This document shows positions 54,882 to 64,000 of a stretch of DNA of 64,000 nt, piece by piece. Source of the DNA: Mycocentrospora acerina (taxonomy: Eukaryota > Ascomycota > Dothideomycetes > Pleosporales). Each line of letters starts with the position of its first letter. Positions within the stretch are counted from its first letter, which is position 1. The DNA is taken from assembly GCA_022701365.1 (NCBI GenBank), contig JAKUHH010000177.1, positions 434,001-498,000 on the forward strand, given 5' to 3'. The position numbers and the translations under genes are program-made. Below the pieces are notes generated by a model that saw only the letters and a program-made list of their open reading frames with translations, had not been told where the DNA came from and did no database searches.

Positions 54882-56721
54882 GATGCCACTTAATCCGACA
54901 GAGATGCTCGATGATTCTGCGTCCTCAATTCCAAGCGTACTAAACGCTTAATTTATACACAGCACACTTCAGATCCTGGTCTCTGGAAACAAGTACCCGA
55001 TTTGACTTGCACTCGGGGTTTCGTCACCGGACAACCATCCAGTTCAGGATACCACCGCTCAAGTACGGAGAGAACTTGCAGTCTTTCATGAGCTAAAGAA
55101 GGCGGGGATGTAGGCTGCAAGCCTAATTCGCCGTTTTTCTACGCCATCAATTTATCTTCGATTTCCCGAAGACCAGCCGAGAGTAACAACTGAACTAGCC
55201 GATTATTTGTGGTTACAAGTCAAAGATTTGGCGTGATTGAAGTACAAACTGAGGACATAGACCAAGGTGATCTGGCCCTCGTACCTCTTCCTCATTCTCT
55301 ACCCTTCACGCATGATATCTTGGTGAGTCTGCCCTGCATTCTTTCGGGGTGTGGGGAATCGATAGCTTCGTACAAAAACTGGTCTAAATTTTATGCACGA
55401 CTCTACATACGAACCATCACTAGTGACGGCAAGATTGGTTTAGTGGTGAACAAGGATGCAAATGCCGTGCGGGGAGATGTGCGGGGGACGGCACATCATC
55501 GGAACTTCGTGAAGGCAGTAGCCGCTGATGTCATGTGCGGGAACAAGGATTGCTAAGCTTTCCCAAAGTGCAACATGAGGATGATGTGCTCTTGTATCCA
55601 TTTTTTAGTTCTGTAGGTCAGCTGCCATTTTTTTATTCACTTTGACAAGAACAACTCGAATCTCAAGATCTTGGCAACGCTACTCTTGACATTGTATTAT
55701 CATCTTTAGTTGTCAGGATGTGTCTTGAACTCGCGAAAAGAACCACAGACAATATTTCGAACTGTCGAAATATGGTTGCGAGCTAGCTCTCATTGTTTCG
55801 TTCGATCTTGAATTCTCAGTGTGTCGTAAGATTGCAATCAGAGTTTGCTTCAAAGCAGGTTCATATTTATCTACATTAATCGTAAATCCTTATAGTTTTC
55901 TTCAACGAACATGATACATAAGTTCTCATGTGCAGAATTGAAGCATAAATAGGCGAGACGATACCAGTAGATGAGTTAAGAAGCCCTGAGCATAGATTTT
56001 ACTCGCATGCCTAAATAAATGGCTGGCAATCTTGAGGAGAGCGAATTTCCATATACATATGGCCTTTCCTTGAGAAATTCAACTCGATAATGTGAAAGAA
56101 TTATTAATAAAGAGAAAGTGAGTCTTTATGGGACCTAGTAACAGAAGCTCACAGATGCCTGCACAGTGAGTGGTTCGTTCCTCCAGGTTTCAACATTTCC
56201 TCAAATCACAGACTGCGTACCAAAAAAGTTGCCAAGTCTAACTTCTAACAACCATCAACATACATTCCACTGTCAAAAATAGCTAAATTTCAAGGAAATC
56301 CCCAATTAAAACCCGCAGACTACTCCGATATGTGGTCGCGCTTCCGTCACTTACGGTGTGCAACCTACCAACTAAACACATTACTGATTTATCAAATCTC
56401 CCTTTTCACTGCCAGTCCACAGGCCTTAGTCATCTGCTAATCTTGTAGGGACCAAGTCAAATTCACCTCCTCCTACTACTCTCACGATCTCACATTGTTA
56501 CACCGCCTTACGTCCGCTTCTGGGAAACAACACTGTGTAGCAGTGAACTTGGAGGGCCTTTCCAGCGTTGCATTCACTAACTGTTAAACGTCTGTACCTA
56601 TTTCTCACTCACTCACTCAATCAATCGACTAACACTCTCACGAGCTTCACCTACCCACCGCCCACAACGCCCGTCCGATACAGACTGATTCACTATTTCG
56701 CTGCAAAAAACACAATTTATC
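54882..56721. other. Divergent intergenic region, 1.84 kb
   Basis: Promoters of the beta-glucosidase (-) and the coiled-coil protein (+). A frame at 55209-55556 lacks an ATG and any motif. The last ~150 bp before 56722 include CACTCACTCA repeats and look like a 5' leader. Confidence 0.4.
54951..54957 (-). promoter_or_regulatory. TATA box of the beta-glucosidase gene
   Basis: TATAAAT on the minus strand, about 70 bp upstream of the ATG at 54881. Confidence 0.5.
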
Positions 56722-59247
56722 ATGTCTCTATGTGACGAAATCTCCGATCTGAAAGCCCAGCTCGGCGGAGCGAAGGAGCGTGCCGCAAAGCGCTATCAAG
56801 ACTTCAGGCTCCAAACTCGACGAGCTGAACATGCCGAGAAAGATCTTGCCGAAGAGAAATGGAAGCGAGCCGACAGCGAGATAAAGGCGGTGAAGTTGTT
56901 CAACTCATATAAGACCACTATCGCACAGCTTGAAAAGGAGAAGGAAGACGGACACTGGGCGCATGCACATAGCGAACAGCTTAAGGCATACCAGACCAAG
57001 ACAGCGCAGTTGGAGATCAAGTGCAACGCATTTCAAGACAAAGTTGCAAAATTAGAAGCAGAGAAGGCTGGAGATGAGGACCCTGCCCTTAAGAGCGTAC
57101 AACAAGCCAGATCAGTAGAAAAAAGGCGAAAGACTGACCTCGCCATTGTGCCAGTTCAAATTCAGGATGAAATCAAAATACAAATTAGAAAAAGAGCTCA
57201 GCAGCTTGTTGCGACTCAACTACAACGCTTCGACGCAGGCATGAAGGAGTTTCAAGAAAATTACAACCGGGAAAAGCAGAAAGTGGCAGCCTTGCAACTA
57301 CAGGTCCAGCAGTTGAGCCAGGAGCTCAAATGGCAAAGACAGCAAAAGCAACAAGAAGCCCGCGCCAGTGAGCGTCAGAGTGGCTCGAATAAAAATATTA
57401 CGATTCACGGTGGTACTTCACCATCTTCTCAACAGAGTCCAGTGAAAGTAATGGACCAGGCAAACAAGCGTAGAAGGCTGGACTCCATCGGAAATTTTGG
57501 CACCACAACACCAGAGGCTAAAAAAAGCTATTCTACAACGGGCTTGTTGAATCAGATGACCGTAAATCAAACTCCCTTTGACAACTACAAAACTTCTGGC
57601 ACTCATCTCAGTGCCGCTAAGATGCAGGACTTCGCCCCAGAGAACGTACATACACAATGCATGCTTTCAATGCAAGACCAAGTTCGGGATCAAAGAAAGA
57701 CATCAGAGCAAGTACTGACTTCCGCAAGGCAGTTCAATGGTCGTCAGCATAAAAGACATGTATCATATTCATACAATTTAGCTGAATCACAGACATCGCC
57801 CTTAAGGATGATCGAACAGCGGCGGATGCTTGTAAATCCCGTCATCTGTCAAGAACAAAAACATTTGCCTTCTGCAAAAAATAGCAGTCCAAATTATTAC
57901 AGCGCCGTTGGTCTCGTCTCTGGACTCAAGACTCTCACGCCAGATCAGAGATTACATCTCCAGCGAATGAACGGCAGCAAAGAGGAGCAATCAGAAGTTG
58001 CCAAATTGTTCATTTACTGCAACCAATACGGAAATAGCCAGAATCAGCAGCAGTTGATCCATCCTTCCAGTCTACTCGAGCAAGGCCAAGGCGATGTTGT
58101 GAAACTAACGGGTCAAACTGACAGCAAGCAAAACACGCAGCACCACTCAAAAACTCTTCTGACGCCATACTATGGCCTGCCAGATGAGGGTGAGCCTTTA
58201 ACTACCAAAGGGATCGATATTGATAAATCGATCATACCTGGAGATTGGACTCAAGGCATCCGTCAAAACAGCCAGTTGAATGATCTCTCAATCAACAGTC
58301 AGATAGATGTCTTAACTTCATCTATGGATCCACATACCAACATTCAAATGCCGTCCTCATTTTCAACTTCAACAACAAACGACGCACAAGAACAGGCCCA
58401 GAACAATATAACTCCAAGCTGGGCATCGCCTACTCTTGGAACTATCAATCCTAAATATGTCTCCGGTCATAGCCACTCTACTAACTTTGATGCCTCAAGT
58501 TCTGAGAACTGGTTTCCAGATATTGATATAGATAATTTTGTCTCAGACAATCCGCAGCAAATGGAGTCTTTTCCAAACCTGCAGACCACGCCTACTTTCC
58601 AGACACAAAAGTCTCAACAAGACTTCCAGCTCCAAACCATTGATCCGGGACTTCTCCAAATCAGCAATAGCAGTGCTCCACAGAGCAGCACGACCAACAA
58701 CCGTCCTCCAAATCAAAACACAGCATCCCTACCTCAGCTTTCTGTCTACGGCGCGCAAATCTACCCAAGCGCACCAGCACACAAAAAGGGGCAAAGGAAC
58801 CAGCCTATCGCACCGCCTGCTCAACCAGCCCAGAACTGCCCCCGCATCTTTCCAAACCGAGTCATAACAGCATCTCGCCGCTCCACTCCCGCACACAAAG
58901 CAAAGACTACCCGTCCACCAAAAGCGCCTGCTAGTCACGACAACTCAGTAGTCTGTGTCCACTGCCACATCAACTGGTGGAACGAAAGCTGCGACGATGG
59001 CGAACCGTGCCAGAACTGCGTGCTGAGTGATGGCGCGACCTGCGAGCGTCCGAGATGCAAGGATTATTCCGCCGGAACATGTGCCAAGAAGACGTGCCAT
59101 TATGTACATGAGACTGATGCTCGTTATCGATATGTTGCAGATCATGTGCCGAAGTTGAAGAGAAAGGGGACGAGAGTCGAGGCTAGGCCGAGCCCCACAC
59201 GGCTGGCGCAAGGCAATAGATCTATTTTGGGAAAAAGGAGAGTCTGA
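56722..59247 (+). CDS. Coiled-coil protein with C-terminal Cys-rich double finger (CCCH-like)
   Basis: A single exon, 841 aa. Residues 1-210 are Lys/Glu/Gln-rich with heptad-like spacing (ISDLKAQLGGAKERAAKRYQ and onward), consistent with a long coiled coil. Residues 210-740 are Gln/Ser/Asn-rich and probably disordered. The C-terminus carries ten metal-ligand candidates. The first part is CVHC, then WWNESCDDGEPCQNC and C774. The second part is C779-x7-C-x4-C-x3-H796, close to a CCCH finger. A basic tail follows. I recognise the finger layout from other ascomycete proteins without a named function. It may bind RNA or DNA in the nucleus, which is inference. The ATG at 56722 follows an A-rich leader. 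It converges on the NTH1 gene with 288 bp between stops. Confidence 0.8.
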   Translation: MSLCDEISDLKAQLGGAKERAAKRYQDFRLQTRRAEHAEKDLAEEKWKRADSEIKAVKLFNSYKTTIAQLEKEKEDGHWAHAHSEQLKAYQTKTAQLEIKCNAFQDKVAKLEAEKAGDEDPALKSVQQARSVEKRRKTDLAIVPVQIQDEIKIQIRKRAQQLVATQLQRFDAGMKEFQENYNREKQKVAALQLQVQQLSQELKWQRQQKQQEARASERQSGSNKNITIHGGTSPSSQQSPVKVMDQANKRRRLDSIGNFGTTTPEAKKSYSTTGLLNQMTVNQTPFDNYKTSGTHLSAAKMQDFAPENVHTQCMLSMQDQVRDQRKTSEQVLTSARQFNGRQHKRHVSYSYNLAESQTSPLRMIEQRRMLVNPVICQEQKHLPSAKNSSPNYYSAVGLVSGLKTLTPDQRLHLQRMNGSKEEQSEVAKLFIYCNQYGNSQNQQQLIHPSSLLEQGQGDVVKLTGQTDSKQNTQHHSKTLLTPYYGLPDEGEPLTTKGIDIDKSIIPGDWTQGIRQNSQLNDLSINSQIDVLTSSMDPHTNIQMPSSFSTSTTNDAQEQAQNNITPSWASPTLGTINPKYVSGHSHSTNFDASSSENWFPDIDIDNFVSDNPQQMESFPNLQTTPTFQTQKSQQDFQLQTIDPGLLQISNSSAPQSSTTNNRPPNQNTASLPQLSVYGAQIYPSAPAHKKGQRNQPIAPPAQPAQNCPRIFPNRVITASRRSTPAHKAKTTRPPKAPASHDNSVVCVHCHINWWNESCDDGEPCQNCVLSDGATCERPRCKDYSAGTCAKKTCHYVHETDARYRYVADHVPKLKRKGTRVEARPSPTRLAQGNRSILGKRRV

Positions 59248-59535
59248 ATGGGTAAGCAAGTGATGAGGCTGAGAAAGGGGGTCCGGAGGAGTTTGTCCGA
59301 AAGGTTCGTTGCTTTGGCCAACCCGTAATTCTGGTGATTGGTAGCGGTAAGAGGCTGGCGATGAGTATATCGGGGTAGTTGGATGGACACAGCTGATGGT
59401 TGTTGGAGACATTATCGCCTCTTCTTCAGCAGCAATTCGCGAAAAGTCGCTCACATCACACCGTATGCGACAGTATTCTTTTATTGAACTTTAGCTCTTT
59501 GCTTTGTGTTTCTCTCTGTTATTTTCTCTCTAGAG

Positions 59536-60948
59536 CTATCTGCGTCTCCCTCCACGACGAGACGGTCTCCCAATATCCTCAATATCAGGTACTATACCCG
59601 TCTCCTCTACGGGTTCATCCTTGATCCTATCCTCAACCACTTCTTCCTCCGCTTCTTCCTTTACTTCTTCCTTCTCTTCTTCCTTCACCTGCACCTCTCC
59701 ATCTACTTCCACCTTAACAACAGCCTCCTTCTTAACCTTTACCTTTGTCTTCGCCTTCCCCACAATGACACTCGGACACATGCCTGTATCTGCCAACTTA
59801 CAATCACCGCAGCGCCTCCCTACAGGTAAACAAATCATCTGGCCAAACCCAACCAAAAGATTGTTAATGTCATGCCATTTATCCTTTGGTAGCCAGCTCT
59901 CCAGAGCTGCCCTAGTTTGTTCTGGTGTTTGCGTCTCATGCCATCCCCATAGATTGGTGATGCGGTGAACATGCACGTCTACGCCGATACCGAGATGCTT
60001 ACCCCAGGCGACACTCATAGTCAAGTACGCCATTTTGGGGCCTACGCCGGGGAGGGACACCAGACCTGGGATCGTGTCGGGGATATCAGAGGCGAATTTG
60101 TCGCGTAGAATTTCGGCAGTGTTCTTGATGTATTTGGTTTTGAGATTGTGGAAACCGACCTTGTTGATAAATCCGTTGAGCTCCGCGGGTTGAATCGCGA
60201 GTATAGACTCAAGATTGAGCCCCTTTAACCATACGTTAGTTCCCATTGTCATCATTATTATCGTCAAGAGTAGAGTGATACATACCCCTGGCATATTGTC
60301 CTGCATGCCCTTCATTGCCACAGCTGTCACCGTATCCTTTGTCTGACTACTCAGCATCAACGCAACCAGTGTCTGGAACCGCTGATCACGCGGCGTCCTG
60401 CTCCTATCTGCCAGACTCTCACACCCCATTGTGTCCACTGGTGCAATATTCTCATTCCGCATTTGTCGCGTCAGGGTATACATCTCCTCCCAATGCGGTG
60501 GTGGTTCGTACTTTACACCATCGGTAACACCCTTCTTCTTCACTGGTGCACGACGCGCTTTCTTCTTCTCCGGTGATGCCTCGGTCTTGATGCTATTGTC
60601 GCCTGTGACCTTCTTCCTCACTCTCTTGGGCTTCTTGTTCTTTTCCGGCGACTCAATCGCATCTAAAGATATCTCCTTAGTCTCACTCTTCACAGCTTGA
60701 CCCCGTTTCCGCTTTCTGCTCCCCCATTCTGTCTCCTCATCGGAACTCAGCTCGGGCGCAGAACTAAACTCAGAACTCAACTCAGGTGCAGAACTAAACT
60801 CAGAATCCGAGTCTTGCGCTACGTTGACGTCGTTTGTGAGCGCATTGCCACTAGGGAGTACAGTGGCTCGCGAGTGACGTAATGGACGTTGCGTGCGAGA
60901 TACGGCGAGGATGCGCGACGTGTCGCGAGATACGCGTGAGGTGCGCAT
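59536..60948 (-). CDS. NTH1: Endonuclease III homologue (NTH1/NTG-type DNA glycosylase-lyase)
   Basis: Two exons, 60948-60286 and 60222-59536, about 449 aa. The 63-bp intron has donor GTATGT, branch ACTAAC and acceptor AAAG. It is in frame and stopless, so an unspliced reading adds 21 hydrophobic residues. The N-terminus is basic and Arg/Ser-rich, possibly a mitochondrial or nuclear signal, then an acidic repeat and Lys-rich clusters. The glycosylase domain has FQTLVALMLSSQTKDTVTA and the HhH motif LPGVGPKMAYL with catalytic Lys at about 284. The catalytic Asp at about 303 is in VDVHVHRI. A four-Cys iron-sulfur loop follows (C-x6-C-x2-C-x7-C, two residues longer than E. coli Nth in the last gap). 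A charged Glu/Lys tail extends the protein. It removes oxidised pyrimidines and nicks abasic DNA. Confidence 0.92.
   Translation of the reverse strand: MRTSRVSRDTSRILAVSRTQRPLRHSRATVLPSGNALTNDVNVAQDSDSEFSSAPELSSEFSSAPELSSDEETEWGSRKRKRGQAVKSETKEISLDAIESPEKNKKPKRVRKKVTGDNSIKTEASPEKKKARRAPVKKKGVTDGVKYEPPPHWEEMYTLTRQMRNENIAPVDTMGCESLADRSRTPRDQRFQTLVALMLSSQTKDTVTAVAMKGMQDNMPGVCITLLLTIIMMTMGTNVWLKGLNLESILAIQPAELNGFINKVGFHNLKTKYIKNTAEILRDKFASDIPDTIPGLVSLPGVGPKMAYLTMSVAWGKHLGIGVDVHVHRITNLWGWHETQTPEQTRAALESWLPKDKWHDINNLLVGFGQMICLPVGRRCGDCKLADTGMCPSVIVGKAKTKVKVKKEAVVKVEVDGEVQVKEEEKEEVKEEAEEEVVEDRIKDEPVEETGIVPDIEDIGRPSRRGGRRR
60742..60806 (-). repeat. Coding tandem repeat, two 10-residue units in NTH1
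   Basis: The unit EFSSAPELSS occurs twice back to back in the acidic N-terminal region, followed by DEE. The DNA copies are nearly identical. Confidence 0.85.
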
Positions 60949-61293
60949 TGACGCGATGATTTGTTTGTAAGATGGGGATTAGTCGTTTTTCAATCACGAT
61001 GGTTGTGTTGAAAGGGTGCGATTGAAGACGCGACGTAGAGGAGTAATGTCCGGGATGTGGTTCGCTGACGCTAACAAAAGGATGTAGAGGCAACGCGACG
61101 CCACGTGATATTAGGGGAAACGTGATCCCAAGCATGAAAGCGTCACAAACGAGATTAATTCTATCTGTTAACTCCTACTGCTCGTCTTTTCACACAGATA
61201 CATAGATCAGGACAAAACCATGCAAACCATCCCTCAAAAACTCCACCGATGTTCCCAGACTCATCACACAACCTTGTCTTCCATTCATCATCC
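60949..61293. other. Intergenic, 345 bp
   Basis: Lies between the NTH1 start and the nucleoporin stop, both on the minus strand. It should hold the NTH1 promoter. Nothing else is seen. Confidence 0.4.
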
Positions 61294-64000
61294 TCACTTC
61301 CCCTCCGCCTTCCCTCCCAAACACCTCCCCGCACCTTCCAACTCCCGCACCACCCTCTCTTCCAGATCGCCCTTGCCTAGAAGTTCAAACTCCCTCTCAT
61401 CCACGGCAACAACCCGTTCCTTCAGCGCACCCTTGCGATTCAACCAGCTCTCCACATCTTCCTTGACGTTCTCCTTATCCCAATCCAGCGGCGCGACTTC
61501 GTTGGCTTGAATTCCCAATTTCGGGCCCTGTTTGCGCACGTCGTCTAGAATGGCTGATATGAGTGCTAGTGAGTGCGTTTCTGACGCGATGCAGAGTGTG
61601 ATTTTTGTTGCTACACCGCGGGAGGACGAAGCGTTTACGGCTGTTCCTGCACGGAGGAGTTGCTCTGGGAACTGATTCAGGAAGCTTGAAACCTCACCTG
61701 CAATGCGTGGGCCGACGCTGAGTAGCAGGTTTAGACAGAGAGGCAGGATACCCTTTGTCCAGATGGTGTACAGGCGTGGCGGAGAATCAAATTGACCCAT
61801 GCCGTTTGTGCGGCGGAAGTAGTTTGTGATATTTGCTGTATTTAGCTGCGAGAGAACGCCTTCGACAGCCATTGTTTCAGCCATGGCGGGAATACTGGAG
61901 AGAGAAAGAAGGAAAAGAAGACTGAGTTCGCCGTACACGGGATCTTCCATGCCATTGTTTTGCGCAGTGAGGCGATCTGACCAGGAGAATAGGCTGGTGG
62001 CGTAGCGAATAGTGTTGCTATTTGCGAAGAGAAGCGCGGCTTGAGTTTGCCATTTGGCCATTTCTGGGATGGCAGTGATGCGTTGAAGTAAAGCAGTCAG
62101 CAAGGCAAAGTCAGAGGGAGAGACAGAGGACGGGTCGGCGTGCAGTTGTGTGGCGAGGCTGCGGAAGCCCTTGGCAACTGTGTCAGAGAGGATTTCCAGC
62201 AGCTGGGTTGAGATGGAAGAGGTGTACTCGGTATGGCTGGCGGGCAATGTGCCGCGGAAACTGGACCGGAACGTTGTTTCTTCGGATTCATCAGAATCTT
62301 CAACCAGGTGGAACTGCAGAGCGAGATATAGAATCCGCAGCTGAGAGCGGTAGTAGTGTACAGCGTCCGAGGAAAACACATCATCGAAATCCGATGTGGA
62401 GGCACGAATAGCATTCCACACTGGTGTCAGAAGCTGGCGTGCTTCTGCTGACTTGGGACTGGCCTCTGCAAGCTTTTTCAAGAGAGCAAACGCTAGATCC
62501 GCACGCAGAACCATGAGCTGGCTGAACAGTGCTTCGGGGAGATTCGATTGGGCATTGGCCTCCATGCACTTCTTCACGACGCCGGCGAGTATTTGAACTA
62601 GACGATCGTCTTTCCCTGCGACATAACTTAGTTCCAATGCCAACAACTTCCAACTCTGAAGCAGCTGGATCTGCGACTCGACCAAGCCAAGGTTGAGGTT
62701 AGCCTTTTCTACCTCGCTAGCAAAGCCTCCGCCCTCCCTACGGCCTGACCAGCTGCTATCAAAACCTAGTAGAGTCTGTGCAAGCTCAATGTCGTAGAAA
62801 AAGCTTTTGCCAAATTTTCCAGGATGCAATGCTGTTCTCTTGAGATTGACCAACGACACGCCAGGAAATTGTCGTTCAAAATTTTGCTTAAGATTTGCAT
62901 GTAGTGAGACATTGTATGCTGGCAGATCCAAAGCGTTGTCTTCCAGATATCCCAAAGATGGTACGACGTCTTTGAGGGGTGTGATATCGCCAGCCTGTCG
63001 TGAGCTGTGCAGATACATGGCGACTACCCCGCAAGCCAATGATGTGAATCTGTTCTGATGTGATCGAACCAAGATTTCATCATTTGTCTTTGGGTGTCGA
63101 GGCTGCTTAGCGATCCATTTCAGATACGCTAGCAGTTTCTGTATGAAGTCTTTCTGCTGTCGCAGGTCACTCATTGCCCACGACCAGTTGTTCTGCGCTG
63201 ACGATACAAATTCAAGCATCGCCGTGTACAGCGACCAAGGGAAACTGGCCGTACTCGCTTCCAAGAGGTCTAGATTAGACAATGCGTCTAATGCTCGTCT
63301 GAGTAGAGCTTTGCTCCTCGACACAGGAGCTGCATCACCCTTGGTCCTGAGCGACTCGCGTGGAGTGCTACCAGTGAGTAGGTAAAGCGAAAACCACTGC
63401 TGCTTTGATGTTACTACTGCGGATAGCAGATGCCAAACATTTGTCTGAATATCGACTACTCTTAGTGGCTCGTCCAGCTGAGACAACACGCTCAGGAAGT
63501 TCTTTGCAGTTTGGGGCCCTAGATGACCGAGCAGTGAGGGAGGCTCCCTTTGCTCGTGTTGTTTTTGAGCGAGTTTATCTCGGTTCTCCATCTGAGAATC
63601 CTCAGACTCCACGACTCGGGTAGCACCTTGAACTAGAGTCTCGAGCAACTGCAACACGGGAGACTTCCACCTATCACTAGTCGCGTACAGTCGTGCCAGC
63701 AATGGAGTTGCCTTGAACAATTGCTGCTCAAGATGTGTCCAAGACTTGCTCAGAAGAATGGCTACTCGTACCAGAATGTCAGAGAACGTCAAAGTTGCGT
63801 GCGTCTGTCTTTTCCAAAGAGCTCCAGAGCTGGTGAGTATAGTAGTGTCTCCTGGACTCGCACCGATAACCAGAGATGATAGTATGGGATTTGCTGGCAG
63901 CCCATCATCCGATATTGCCAAGTACAACTGAATGATATATTCAGCTATGGGCGCAATTAGTTTTGTGACTTTAGCAGACAGAACTGGCGCATCGTCTACG
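61294..64000 (-). CDS. NUP188: NUP188-like nucleoporin, C-terminal part (runs off the window)
   Basis: The frame is open from the stop at 61294 to the right edge, giving at least 901 residues of a larger protein. The apparent start at 63927 is only a TTG inside the frame. The sequence is almost entirely alpha-helical, without low complexity. Segments such as LSVLSQLDEPLRVVDIQTNV, YNVSLHANLKQNFERQFPGV and HPGKFGKSFFYDIELAQTLL fit the Nup188/Nup192 alpha-solenoid scaffold, and the C-terminal stretch (REFELLGKGDLEERVVRELE) fits NUP188. It is a structural part of the nuclear pore inner ring. Nup192 is the main alternative, but length and local pattern favour Nup188. No intron is evident in the visible part. 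Confidence 0.78.
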   Translation of the reverse strand, partial: VDDAPVLSAKVTKLIAPIAEYIIQLYLAISDDGLPANPILSSLVIGASPGDTTILTSSGALWKRQTHATLTFSDILVRVAILLSKSWTHLEQQLFKATPLLARLYATSDRWKSPVLQLLETLVQGATRVVESEDSQMENRDKLAQKQHEQREPPSLLGHLGPQTAKNFLSVLSQLDEPLRVVDIQTNVWHLLSAVVTSKQQWFSLYLLTGSTPRESLRTKGDAAPVSRSKALLRRALDALSNLDLLEASTASFPWSLYTAMLEFVSSAQNNWSWAMSDLRQQKDFIQKLLAYLKWIAKQPRHPKTNDEILVRSHQNRFTSLACGVVAMYLHSSRQAGDITPLKDVVPSLGYLEDNALDLPAYNVSLHANLKQNFERQFPGVSLVNLKRTALHPGKFGKSFFYDIELAQTLLGFDSSWSGRREGGGFASEVEKANLNLGLVESQIQLLQSWKLLALELSYVAGKDDRLVQILAGVVKKCMEANAQSNLPEALFSQLMVLRADLAFALLKKLAEASPKSAEARQLLTPVWNAIRASTSDFDDVFSSDAVHYYRSQLRILYLALQFHLVEDSDESEETTFRSSFRGTLPASHTEYTSSISTQLLEILSDTVAKGFRSLATQLHADPSSVSPSDFALLTALLQRITAIPEMAKWQTQAALLFANSNTIRYATSLFSWSDRLTAQNNGMEDPVYGELSLLFLLSLSSIPAMAETMAVEGVLSQLNTANITNYFRRTNGMGQFDSPPRLYTIWTKGILPLCLNLLLSVGPRIAGEVSSFLNQFPEQLLRAGTAVNASSSRGVATKITLCIASETHSLALISAILDDVRKQGPKLGIQANEVAPLDWDKENVKEDVESWLNRKGALKERVVAVDEREFELLGKGDLEERVVRELEGAGRCLGGKAEGK

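Noticed and set aside
55209..55556. 115-codon frame upstream of the coiled-coil gene
   Set aside because: Begins with GTG, has no in-frame ATG near its start and no motif.
1..64000. tRNA, rRNA or transposon genes
   Set aside because: I looked for T-loop-like motifs, long terminal repeats and transposase or reverse-transcriptase motifs and found none. A tRNAscan or Infernal run would be decisive.

Overview
The window is nuclear DNA of a filamentous ascomycete (Pezizomycotina; Dothideomycetes is my best guess from protein style, and is inference). Genes are dense and lie on both strands. Introns are short (46-67 bp typical, a few of 140-220 bp) with GTAAGT/GTATGT/GTACGT donors and CTAAC-like branch points. 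Fungal families are present (PHO80-type cyclin, DUF7730, OTT_1508-like deaminase, GH131). I rebuilt exon structures by hand from splice signals and frame continuity. Several genes appear only in pieces, or not at all, as single open frames.

Layout. 0-10 kb: a secreted CE4 polysaccharide deacetylase with three repeated N-terminal modules (-), a DUF427 protein (+), an OTT_1508-like deaminase (-), a C2H2 zinc-finger gene split by an intron (-) and a small orphan protein (+). 10-18 kb: a GT31-like glycosyltransferase (+), a GH131 beta-glucanase (+), a tail-anchored heme oxygenase (-) and a tail-anchored UBC6/UBE2J-type E2 (+). 19-31.6 kb: an unknown 638-aa protein (+), a stand-alone Rnl2-like RNA ligase (-), indoleamine 2,3-dioxygenase (+, five exons), a GTPBP1/2-like GTPase (+, six exons), a DUF7730 protein (+) and a secreted glycerophosphodiester phosphodiesterase (-).

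32.8-39.5 kb: a small secreted Cys-rich protein (-), a DHCR24-like FAD oxidoreductase (+), a zinc alcohol dehydrogenase (-) and mitochondrial ribosomal protein uL15m (+). 39.5-44.8 kb is a 5.3-kb stretch without a recognisable gene. It is crowded with microsatellites and leads into a PHO80/CLG1-type cyclin (+). 47.4-54.9 kb: MFAP1 spliceosomal protein (+), then a type-B carboxylesterase (+) and a GH3 beta-glucosidase (-) in convergent orientation, both secreted. 56.7-64 kb: an 841-aa coiled-coil protein ending in a Cys-rich double finger (+), an endonuclease III homologue (-), and the C-terminal ~900 residues of a NUP188-like nucleoporin (-) running off the right edge.

The genes do not form an obvious biosynthetic cluster. 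They mix housekeeping functions (translation, splicing, nuclear pore, DNA repair, ERAD, heme and tryptophan catabolism) with secreted carbohydrate- and lipid-active enzymes (CE4, GH131, GH3, GDPD, esterase). The least explained items are the deaminase, the RNA ligase, the double-finger coiled-coil protein, the 638-aa and 159-aa orphans and the repeat-rich gene-free block.
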